From: Saposhnikovia divaricata
Lineage: Eukaryota; Streptophyta; Magnoliopsida; Apiales; Apiaceae
Direction of reading: 5' to 3'
NCBI GenBank assembly: GCA_036435485.1
Contig: CM071600.1
Coordinates: 60,013,546 to 60,077,545 of the forward strand
DNA: 64,000 nucleotides
Part shown: piece after piece, positions 48,382-58,376 of the stretch
How positions within the stretch are numbered: the first letter of the stretch is position 1
Layout: every line of letters begins with the position of its first letter
Made by a program: the position numbers and the translations under genes
The notes under the pieces: model-generated
What the model saw: the letters and a program-made list of their open reading frames with translations, nothing else
Told to the model about the DNA's origin: nothing
Databases searched by the model: none

Positions 48382-49571
48382 CTACTCGTCGCCATCGTCA
48401 CCCTCGTCACCCTCTTCACCCTCGTCGGATGAATCAGGTGGAGGATACGGAGTCCGAGCTCCAAATACAGGCCACTGAACAGCAGTACCTGTTAACTGAA
48501 AAGCTGCATCCAAAGCTATGGCCATGTCCTCAGAATACTGCGACTGCTAACATGCATAGCATCCATCCTCCTAGTCATGCGACGAAAATAGGTATAAAAA
48601 ACCGACATATCCACCGTACGCCACTGAGGACCTGCCATAACAACTCCCGGTGCCCTAGAAACATGTGGCGGAGCACCCGCTCCCTGACCACCAGCACCAC
48701 CAACAACATAGCCTAGACCCCGAGGATGAGGAATGTCGCCCGACCACTCCACCATCCGGTCAATAGTAGCATCAGTAATAGAAGTCATAGCTGTCTGCAC
48801 CGGCTTACCTACGTACCATTTCAGTTTCGCAGCATCACACAATCCCGTGATGATAGAAGCATAAGGAATACTAGCCGTCGAATTACTTCCCAAAAACCGA
48901 AAAATAGTTTGATTAATAAGATAACCAAGGTCAACATACTCACCTCTTAGAATGCCCCATAGCAGAATAGCCCTCTCAACAGTAACATCGGTCACATGGG
49001 AGGACGGAAGGATATTAGAACTTATGAAAAGGAACCAAGCCCGTGCGAACCTAGTCAATGACGCAGCCGAAAAAGTCCTCTTCTCGGTGGTACCCGGCTT
49101 ACACTTCCAAACTGTACCCGGAACACATAGCTCACCAATGATAGCTTCAAGATCAACGTCATCCCTAGTCTTTTTCCCCCAATCCGCAGCACCCCTAGGT
49201 TTAGGCTGCTGCTTAATCAAAGCACGAATGGCACGAGGCGAATAATCCAAATTCCGGCCTCTAACAACCGTGGAGTTATTCTTTGCTATCTTAGCATTAG
49301 CATAAAACTCCCTAACTACATTCAACGGGGCATCATTAGCAAACACACAAAATAAAGACCAACCCCTCTCACTAACCATAGCTACCATCTCCTCATTATT
49401 ACGTGGCACAAATCTCCTTTCCCGAATAACTCCTCTAGAAACTAACCGACCATACTCCGCTTCGGCCTCCTCATTCACAAACTTCACCACCCCACCTTCC
49501 AAAATAGCATTCTCATCCGAAGATGGACAAGTACTACTACTACCCACCAATCGTTGTCTCTTAGAAGCCAT
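48382..49571 (-). pseudogene. Athila env-position ORF (plant transposon protein domain), frameshifted tail
   Basis: The likely start is the ATG at 49571 (MASKRQRLVGSSSTCPSSDE), 13 codons inside a longer frame. Residues counted from 49610: GWSLFCVF near 83, PLNVVREFYANA near 95 and VVRGRNLDYSPRAIRALI near 115, matching the 'putative plant transposon protein' family (Transposase_32, PF20167). RFARAWFLFISSNILPSS near 187 is followed by GEYVDLGYLINQTI near 223. The frame stops at 48516, but an acidic tail (DEGEEGDEGDDGDE) continues in the next frame to a TAG at 48382, so one frameshift lies near 48530. Envelope function is assumed in the literature from position only; I see no clear signal peptide or transmembrane anchor. 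Confidence 0.75.
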
Positions 49572-49610
49572 AACAACAATAATAATAATCAACACAACTC
49601 CAAAATTCAA

Positions 49611-50315
49611 TTTTTAGCAAAACCCCCAATTCAAGAACACAACCAAACCCTAATTGGCAAGAACACAAATTCGTAGCAATTAAAAAGATGAGATTAGAAC
49701 AATACCCACGAATTGAAGAGGTGAACTTGCACGATTAGCTTCCAATAATTAGAATTTATTCTTCCCTTGAATCTTGTAATGGTTGAAGGTTGAAAATTTT
49801 GGATTATATAGATGAGTTTGTGTATGTATAGATGTATGTATATAGGAGATGTGAATATTGGAGATGAAAGTAGAAGGAATAAAGGATTGGGGTTTGTTAA
49901 AGATTTAAAATCAAATTGAAATATGAGTGGGATTTGATTTTGTGAGGAGTTTTAGTGATATAGGAATGATATATGAAGAGATATGATGATTTAAGGCAAA
50001 AAAAAAAACGCACTGGACAGGGGCTGGGCGCGCACTCAGCGTGGATGGCGCACCTTGCGCAGGCTCGAGCTGCGTTACATGCGCAGTGTGCGCGGTTTGC
50101 GCAGGTTGCGTGACTTCCTCCTGCGTTACATGGCGCAGACTGCGCGGCTTGCGCACTCAGCGTAGGCGCGTTCTGAAATTTTTGTATTTTTTTTTTCACA
50201 ACAACTTTTTTTTTTAGAAAGAAAGAAACAAACATATACAAGGCTTACACAATGCTTGGGTTGCCTCCCAAGAAGCGCTCCTTTTACGTCATTAGCTTGA
50301 CGTTCTTCTTCCAAA
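49611..50315 (-). other. Athila spacer with GC-rich GCGCA block
   Basis: 50011-50175 is very GC-rich, with repeated TGCGCAG, CTGCGTTACATG (twice, near 50070 and 50131) and CGCACTCAGCG (twice, near 50031 and 50152). The rest is AT-rich. It lies between integrase and the env-position ORF. No gene is supported here. Confidence 0.7.
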
Positions 50316-51785
50316 TCAAGTAGACGCCAAAACGGCGGAAACCTTATCGCGTTGAAACGATCCTCCATAATAATGCTTCAACCGCTGTCCATTCACTTTA
50401 AAAGCATGGTCCGGTGTTGTTTCATAAATTTCAATAGCTCCATGTGGATACACCGTCTTAACAATAAATGGACCCGACCACCTTGACTTGAGTTTTCCCG
50501 AAAAAAGCTTGAGGCGGGAATTAAATAGCAACACCTATTGACCTGGCAAAAATGCTTTTGGTAACAACCTTTTATCATGCCACCTCTTAACCTTCTCCTT
50601 ATACATCTTGTTATTTTCGTAAGCTTGCTCACGAAATTCCTCAAGTTCATTCAACTGAAGCAACCGTTTTGCACCCGCAGCCGTGATATCTAAATTCAAT
50701 TTCTTCAACGCCCAATATGCCTTATGTTCTAACTCTGCAGGCAAATGACATGCTTTCCCATAAACTAACTGAAACGGAGACATACCTAGAGGAGTTTTAT
50801 AGGCAGTTCTGTACGCCCACACAGCTTCATCCAACTTCAATGACCATTCCTTACGAGACGGATTCACCACTTTCTCCAGAATTCTCTTGATCTCCCTGTT
50901 AGAAACTTCAGCTTGGCCATTCATTTGAGGGTGATAAGCAGTGGCAACCCGATGCGTCACATTATATTTTACCATCAACGTAGTAAACTGGCGATTGCAA
51001 AAGTGAGTTCCCTCATCACTTATTATAGCACGTGGAGTTCCGAAACGCGTAAAAATTTGCTTATGCAAGAAATTCAATACCACCTTCGCATCGTTGGTCG
51101 GCAACGCCTTATCCTCGACCCATTTAGACACGTAATCCACAGCTAGCAAGATGTACTAATTATTGCATGAAGAAACAAAAGGTCCCATGAAATCAATCCC
51201 CCAAACATCAAAGATCTCCACCTCAAGAAGCATGTTAAGAGGCATCTCGTTCCTTCTAGAAATATTGCCAACCCTTTGACAACGATCACATCTCAACACG
51301 AACTAATGAGCATCCTTAAACAAGGTAGGCCAATAAAAACCTGCTTGAAGCACACGAGCCGCTGTCTTTTCTCCACCATAATGACCACCATAAACAGTTG
51401 AGTGGAAATCTCGCAACACACCCTCCGTCTCACTATACGGAATACATCGTCTGATCATCTGATCTGCTCCTTGTCTAAACAGAAACGGTTCATCCCAACG
51501 GTACCACTTCACATCATGTAGAAACTTCTTCTTTTGAGCACTCGAAAGATCTGGAGGAATAACATTGCTAACCAAATAGTTCACATAATCTGTAAACCAT
51601 GGCTCTTCATCTTGCGCTCCAAACAGCTGCTCATCTGGAAAAGATTCATTAATAAGAGATTTGTTATGCAATTCCTTACTGTGGTCCTCTAAGCGTGAGA
51701 GATGATCCGCTACTTGATTTTCTGTGCCTTTCCTATCCTTGATTTCCACATCAAATTCTTGCAAAAGAAGCACCCAACGAATCAA
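50316..51785 (-). pseudogene. Athila integrase with several stop codons
   Basis: All in one frame: RNase H end and linker (WVLLLQEFDVEIKDRKGTEN, VADHLSRL), zinc finger (STVYGGHYGGEKTAARVLQ ... CDRCQ), core with Asp in AVDYVSKW and SDEGTHFCNR and Glu in NGQAEVSNREIK, then C-terminal LKSRWSGPFIVKTVYPHGAI and a HYYGGSF end. Stops interrupt at 51303, 51156 and 50535; all are TAG where the family has a codon one transition or transversion away. Not translatable. Confidence 0.88.
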
Positions 51786-52855
51786 TCTAGGCTTTGATCC
51801 TTCTTCGACATGAGATATCGAATAGCAGCATGATCCGTGTAAACAATCACCTTCGTACCAAGCAAATAAGACCTAAATTTCTCGAAACCATAGACAACTG
51901 CTAGCAACTCCTTCTCCGTAGTAGTGTAGTTTAGCTGTGCATCATTGAGGGTTTTAGTAGCATAGTAAACCACATGAAAATTTTTATCCTTCCTTTGACC
52001 AAGCACAGCTCCAACAGCATAGTCACTAGCATCACACATAAGTTCGAACGGTTCCTCCCAATTAGGTGCGGTAATGACTGGTGTAGTAGTCAACTTCTTC
52101 TTCAAGAGCTCAAAAACTACAAGGCACTCTTCATCAAAATTGAAAGGAACATCTTTCTCCAACAAATTGCACAGAGGTTTAGAGATTTTTGAGAAGTCTT
52201 GAATGAATCGCCTATAGAATCCCGCATGCCCAAGAAAACTGCGAATTCCTTTAACAGAGATAGGTGGAGGAAGATTTTCGATAGTCTCCACATTAGCCTT
52301 ATCCACTTCAAGCCCCTTTCCAGATACCTTGTGCCCAAGAATGATTCCTTCTTGCACCATGAAGTGACACTTTTCCCAATTAAGCACCAAATTCGTCTCC
52401 ACACACCGCTTCAAAACCAAACCAAGATTATGCAAGCACTCATCGTAAGAAATACCAAAAACTGAGAAGTCATCCATAAAAACCTCCACATTCGAGCCAA
52501 TCATGTCTGAGAAAATAGCCATCATGCACCTTTGAAAAGTGGCTGGAGCACCACAAAGTCCGAAAGAAACACGTTGGAAAGCAAAGGTACCAAAAGGACA
52601 TGTGAATGTGGTCTTCTCTTGATCTTCCGGAGCAATGCAAATCTGATTGTAGCCTGAATAACCATCAAGGAGGCAATAGTAGTCATGTCCCGCCAACCTG
52701 TCTAGCATCTGATCAATGAATGGCAGAGGAAAGTGATCTTTTCTCGTGGCTTTGTTGAGCTTCATATAGTCCATGCAAACTCTCCACCCCGTGACTGTTC
52801 GAGTAGGAATGAGTTCATTCTTATCATTAGCAACAACTATTATCATTAGCAACAA
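51786..52855 (-). pseudogene. Athila reverse transcriptase and RNase H
   Basis: The frame is offset from the protease frame by a 19-bp duplication (52821-52857). RT motifs: WRVCMDYMKLNKATRKDHFP, LLDGYSGYNQI, FGLCGAPATFQRCM, and the catalytic VFMDDFSVFG. RNase H starts at FELMCDASDYAVGAVLGQRK, with TEKELLAVVYGFEKFRSYL and VYTDHAAIRYL. The frame ends at 51782 after a one-base frameshift near 51795. Long uninterrupted RT and RNase H otherwise. Confidence 0.9.
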
Positions 52856-55715
52856 CTGTCATGCCTCCTTTCTTTGGCACACATTGAACCGGACTCATCC
52901 AAGAACTGTCTGAGATAGGATATATAATACCCGCATCAAGCCACTTTAGAATTTCCTTCTTCACCACCTCTTTCATAATCGGATTAAGTCTCCGCTGATG
53001 CTCAACAGTAGGATTAGCTCCCTCCTCTAGCAGAATTTCGTGCATGCAATAAGAAGGGCTGATTCCCTTGATATCTGCTATAGTCCAACCAATGGCTGAT
53101 TTGAACTCTCTCAGAATTCGCAAGAGCTTTTCTTCCTCACTACCTGACAAGTTAGAAGCAATAATAACCGGTAATGTAGATGCATCACCAAGAAACGCAT
53201 ACCTCAAGTGTTCGGGCAATGGTTTGAGTTCAAGTGTAGGAGCTTCCTCAATAGATGGTTTAAGACGACTCTCAGAATTTCTCAGCTCTCCTAACCCCAA
53301 AGATTCAAATGGTAAGTCAAATTTCCTCTTCCACGGAGCTGAATTCAATTGTTGTAATTGCTCGGCTACTTCCTCATCTTCAAAATCAGAATCACCAACT
53401 AACACTCTCTCCAAAGAATCTGACTTAAGCAATTGCTCCATCTCTGTAGTAACCGCAGAATCAACCAAATCCACCATCAAGCATTCTTCTTCATCAGTGG
53501 GAAATTTCATTGCATTGAACACATTAAAAGTGACATTCTGGTCTTGCACCCTCATGGTGAGCTCCCCTTTCTGCACATCGATCAAGGTACTACCCGTAGC
53601 TAAGAACGACCTTCCCAAGATTATGGGAATCTTCTTATCTTCCTCGAAATCCAAGATAATAAAATCAGCAGGGAAGATGAGCTTATCAACTTTCACCACG
53701 ACATCCTCCACTATGCCTCTAGGATAAGTAATTGAACGATCGGCCAACTGCAAAGAGATGTTGGTTGGCTTTGGATCTGGTAGACCAAGTTGCAGGAATA
53801 CTGACAAGGGCATGAGATTGATGCTAGCTCCCAAGTCACACAAGCACTTTTCAAAAAATAGATTACCAATAGTGCATGGAATAGTAAAACTACCCGGATC
53901 CTTTAGCTTCGGAGGCAACTTTTGTTGCAGAATGGCACTACACTCTTCCGTTAAGGCAACGGTCTCTAATGCATCAAGCTTCAACTTACGAGAGAGAATA
54001 CCTTTCATGAACTTGGCATAGCTTGGCATCTGTTCAAGAGCTTCCGCAAAAGGAATGTTAATCTGCAACTTCTTGAACACCTCTAAAAACTTAGCAAACT
54101 TAGTATCCAAATTCTGCTTCTGGAGTCTTCTAGGATATGGAGGAGGAGGATAAATCTGACTGTTCTTTGTAGACTTCTCCACAGAATTTTTAACAAGTTC
54201 CTTGCTCTTCTCTACTTCACCATCCAGCTCCTCAGCTACTAAGTCAGATTTCTCATTGTCAGGCACTGCAGATTTTTCAACTTGCTGATTCTGCACTTCT
54301 TCATCTTCTTTAGCGGCTGATTTAGGATCTGACGTCACCTTTCCCGATCTCAAAGTCACAGCCTTCACCTGCTCCTTGTTGTCCCTCCTACCTGGATTTG
54401 CTTCCGTATCACTAGGAAGAGTTCCTTGTTGCCTACTAAGTAAGGCACTTGCAATATGTCCCACCTGGGTTTCCAAGACCTTTTGAGAAGCTTGCAGGTT
54501 CTTCACCATCATCCACAAATCATCCCTTTCTGATTTTTCATTAGATGATTGCCCCGCATGAGCCTGGGGCTGTTGCTGCTGAAATCCAGGAGGTTGATAT
54601 GGTTGCCTTGGAGCATACTGCTGCTGATAACCTTGATTGAATGGCCTTGCTTGCTGACCCTGAAACTGCTGATAGGGCTGCTGAGGTTGTTGAGCACTTT
54701 GGTTGTTGCTCCAGCTGAAGTTAGGATGATTCCTGTTGTTTGGATGATAGGTGGCTGGAACTGGTGCAGCAGGTCTCTGAAAATTACTTACAAACTGTGC
54801 TGATTCAGAAGAAATAGCACACTGATTCGTCTCATGTGCGCCCGCACATAGCTCACAAATACTAGCAACCTGCTGAACTCCATAATTAGAAAGAGAATCC
54901 ACCTTCATCGTGAGAGCCTTCAACTGAGCTGCAATTGCTGAAGGTGTGTCAACTTCAAGAACACCTGCTACCTTACCTTGAGAAAGCCTCTGTGTTGGAT
55001 TCTGATATTCATTAGCAGCCATTATCTCAATAAGATCATAAGCTTCCTCATAGCTCTTCGCCCACAGAGCTCCACCTGATGCTGCATCTAGCAAAGGCCT
55101 AGACTGTGCTCCCAACCCATTGTAGAAACCATTAATAACCATCCAATCAGGCATGCCATGATGAGGACACTTTCGTAGCATCTCCTTATAACGTTCCCAA
55201 GCCTCACACAAAGACTCGCCAGATTACTGTTGAAATTGGGTTAACTGGTTCCTTATTGCTGCAGTTTTCGCCATAGGGAAGAATTTAGTAAGAAACTTCT
55301 GAGCAAGATCTTCCCATGTAGTAATGGAACCAGCTGGTAGAGAGTGTAACCAGCCCTTAGCCTTATACTTTAAGGAGAATGGGAAAAGCCTCAACTTGAT
55401 AGCATCATCCAACACACCATTAAATTTGAAAGTGTCGCAGATCTCGATAAAGTCCCGGATGTGCATGTTAGGATCCTCTGTCGAAGCACCCCCAAACTGA
55501 ACCGAATTCTGCACCATCTGAATTGTGCTCGGCTTGATCTCAAAGTTATTCACTGCAATAGCTGGCCTGACAATACTAGATTGTATGTCATTGATCTTTG
55601 GCTGCGAATAATCCTTCAAAGCCTTGACTGCTGCTGGTAAATCTGCCATCTCTTTTACTGCTGCAAGTTCTTCTTCTGCCAGTTTTTCCTTACAAGCCTG
55701 CAAACGTGTTTGCAT
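52827..55715 (-). pseudogene. Athila gag and protease, one nonsense codon
   Basis: Gag starts at 55715, followed by FGGASTEDPNMHIRDFIEIC and GWLHSLPAGSITTWEDLAQK (retrotrans_gag). A TAA at 55224-55226 interrupts the frame, which then continues with AWERYKEMLRKCPHHGMPDW and a Gln/Pro-rich stretch (QQPQQPYQQFQGQQARPFNQ). Protease has the active-site segment CLCDLGASINLMPLSV and later IILGRSFLATG. The frame ends in a TGT TGC TAA created by the 19-bp duplication, before RT. Confidence 0.9.
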
Positions 55716-55830
55716 ACACGTTCAAGTACCTGAAAACACACCGAAACAAACAACTAAGTATGAAATCCGAGTCAGTGAACGCTAACGACCACTGATGACA
55801 AGCACATAAACTAAACAAAACACCGATGAT

Positions 55831-55847
55831 CCCCGGCAGCGGCGCCA
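55831..55847 (-). other. Athila primer-binding site
   Basis: Minus-strand TGGCGCCGCTGCCGGGG, close to the tRNA-Asp complement used by Athila-type elements, six bases from the LTR end (55854). Confidence 0.92.
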
Positions 55848-55853
55848 AAAACT

Positions 55854-57345
55854 TGTTAACACAAAATTACGCAAGCGCACGTAGTCACAAGTAATATAAT
55901 TTAAGTTCGTTCCGCAAAGATCTGGTTAAGTTTTAATCAGGAAATATGCCTATGCAACAATGTATGGTTTTAATTCACTGCTAAGAAAAATAATAATTTT
56001 GGGAATTGATTATCTAAATTAAACTAGGATGCAATTATAAAACTAAGAATTAAATTAACTAATGAAATTGGAATCGAATTACTAATATGAAAATAAACAT
56101 GGGATCCTAACTTCATTAAATACTTCCATTAGATCTGACGCCTTTAATTTCTATATGCAATGGTTTTGATATCTGATCGGATAACACGAAACAAGTATAC
56201 GCTACCTGTCAGCATACGCATACCAAACTAAACATACATCCACAAAAGAGATAGAAGATGAATAGACACCAATTATGCTTAGACCCTATATGTCTATAGA
56301 ATTTGAAAACATAACGGTTGAAGAACAGGTTATCCATTAAGATCACATAGGGTAGTATAAGTATTTTCATCTCACACCACGAATCATATTGATAAACAAT
56401 TATGAACCTATGCTAGCATGGCAAGTTCTAAATCTCAAGATCCACTTTCACTTCACAAGAGATTAACAATTCAATTTAGATGTTAGCTACGCATCTAAAA
56501 GCATTAAGATTAACTATACGAGGATATCAATTATACACCACACACAGATCTTTAAAGCATCAAGATACTAAGTTCCATAATTAAATCCGTTAGAATCCCA
56601 TGACAACTATTAGCCCATAATTGAACCGTTCATCGTCATGGGAATTGATGAAAACATGATAATTAACAAGATATAAAAGAAAGAAGTAATAATATTAATT
56701 AAAACAAGAGTTGAGAGAACAAATCTATAATCCAAAGTATACAAAAGATGAAGTAGATCTAGATCTTTTCTTGTCACCGAGCTTGAATCCTTCTCCACTT
56801 TCCTCTCTTGCAGTTCTACGTTACAATAATAAAAAGCTGATACAAATTACATGGTAGGATATGTTTAAATAGACTCTAGAAGTCTTGCCCAATAAGCAAT
56901 TACCTTATATTACAATTAGAATTCGATTAAGGTACCAAAAACTGCCCAATATACAATTAGAATTAGAAAAAGGGCAAAACTGGAATTTTTCTGCTTGGCT
57001 TCTCATAGAACACGCCCGCGATTTTATTCAGCACGTCCCCTGTACCTGCTATCTATCCCAGGTTGTATAAAATCTCTCAAGCTTCGCGTGAGCTGTAAGA
57101 TCGCTGAAAACGGACTTCTAGAACTCCAGATATGGCCAAAACAGTGAAGACTGCGCAACCTTCCCGGAAAATCCGAATTTTAATCAATTAATCCTCCAAA
57201 CACGATAGAAGCATCACCCATAATCGACATTCTTGTAAGTCTGCACAACTAAGCAAAACACATCAAAACTACAATAAACTTGAGGCCAAGTGAATGAATT
57301 TAAGCCGAATTGAACCAGTCCAAGTGGATGTAAATCCATTTATCA
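55854..57345 (-). repeat. Athila 5' LTR
   Basis: Near-identical to 45445-46930, with the same TGATAA...TTAACA ends. It carries about 35 scattered differences and an extra AATTAG near 56958. Confidence 0.95.
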
Positions 57346-57571
57346 TTCGACTTCTTGAAAGAAATCACTACAGAAAGAATGAGAGATGTGTCTCTATATA
57401 GACTAATCTTTCTCTAACATCTCAGTCACATGGGTCGTGGAGCTGTTGTCGTTTTCAAGTGGCAGCTCCTCACAAGTTTCCCACCCATGTGACCTTTCCT
57501 AAAATGCTATACAAACAGAGTTATCATTAAGCATAAGGCATTCTGGGTTCTTTCTAAAATTAGCTATAACA
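57346..57571 (-). repeat. SIRE element 1 5' LTR, outer part (U3)
   Basis: It begins with the second TTCGA target copy. On the minus strand it starts TGTTATAGCTAATTTT at 57571 and has a TATA box (TATATAGAGA, 57391-57400). A long hairpin, GTCACATGGGT with ACCCATGTGAC (57425-57435 and 57483-57493) and an inner GGAGCTG/CAGCTCC pair, lies upstream of the TATA box. The right boundary rests on the TGTT/AACA end motif and on the presence of a second LTR start further right. Confidence 0.6.
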
Positions 57572-58185
57572 ATTCTAGTAGATGCAGACTTGTCATACTC
57601 TTGAATTGTCGAGCCTCGTCTTGTGATCTCTCAAGCTTCTGTCGTAGTCTTGCAAGTCTGCTACAATCTATGATGAATTGCAGCAAATCTGTTTCTCGAA
57701 CATCTAAACTGTCACGGGGGTTTGACTGAGATAAAATCTCCAAATCAAATAATTCAGTGAGACAGTAACCTTTGTCGCCAAGTTTGCTGTAATAGGAATA
57801 TTCAGTAGTTGACAGTATGAGCTCCCGCCAATATTGCTGTCGGAACTCCAGACTTGCTGTCAAGTGTGAGAATGTTGCTGTCCCATGCTTCAGCCAATGT
57901 TGCTATCAAATGAGACTTGCTGTCGTGACCTTGCAACATGCAGTCTTCTTGTAACGTTACCATCAATGTATTGACAGTAACTTTATTATTGTTGTCGAAC
58001 TGATGTATTCTCTTGAGGCTTGAACATATCAATGAACTTCTTCCAAGATACATACTTATTACATTTTAGCAATTGTTTGATTACAAGAACACACTCTGGC
58101 TGTGACAGTATGTTCTACTTAGCCTATATAAATAAACTAAGTACTAGTTAAGTTGTCTCTACGTTATCACCCATAAATCCTAACA
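57572..58185 (-). repeat. 3' LTR of SIRE element 2, truncated
   Basis: On the minus strand it starts TGTTAGGATTTATGGGTG at 58185, right after a polypurine tract AAATTGGGGGAGAC (58186-58199), and has its own TATA box (TATATAGG, 58123-58130). It contains about a dozen TTGCTGTCA or TTGACAGTAAC words. It runs into SIRE element 1's LTR near 57571 without a clear CA end. Confidence 0.65.
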
Positions 58186-58376
58186 GTCTCCCCCAATTTG
58201 TTTTTATGGACAATAACAACAAATTCTCAATACAAGCATGCTGACAACTTAACTAACATAGACCAGAATAGGATTCTAGAACATTTCCAAGCATTTAGCA
58301 TTACATAGGACAATGATCTAAAGCAAAACAAGTACTCCTCGAGGTTGAGTAGATATGAGATTTACTTATCTTGTTA

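Larger units (their letters stand above)
45445..57345 (-). mobile_element. Complete Athila-type Ty3/gypsy element, 11.9 kb
   Basis: Two LTRs (45445-46930 and 55854-57345) in the same orientation, TTCGA duplications at 45440-45444 and 57346-57350, a tRNA-Asp-type primer site and a polypurine tract define it exactly. Coding order on the minus strand is gag, protease, RT, RNase H, integrase, then an env-position ORF, as in Athila. Counting by eye, the LTRs differ at roughly 35 of 1,490 sites plus a 6-bp indel, so about 97-98% identical: a fairly recent insertion. All pol genes contain stops or frameshifts. Confidence 0.95.

Noticed and set aside
53068..53727. 219-codon plus-strand ORF opposite Athila protease
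   Set aside because: A shadow of the gag-protease frame on the minus strand.
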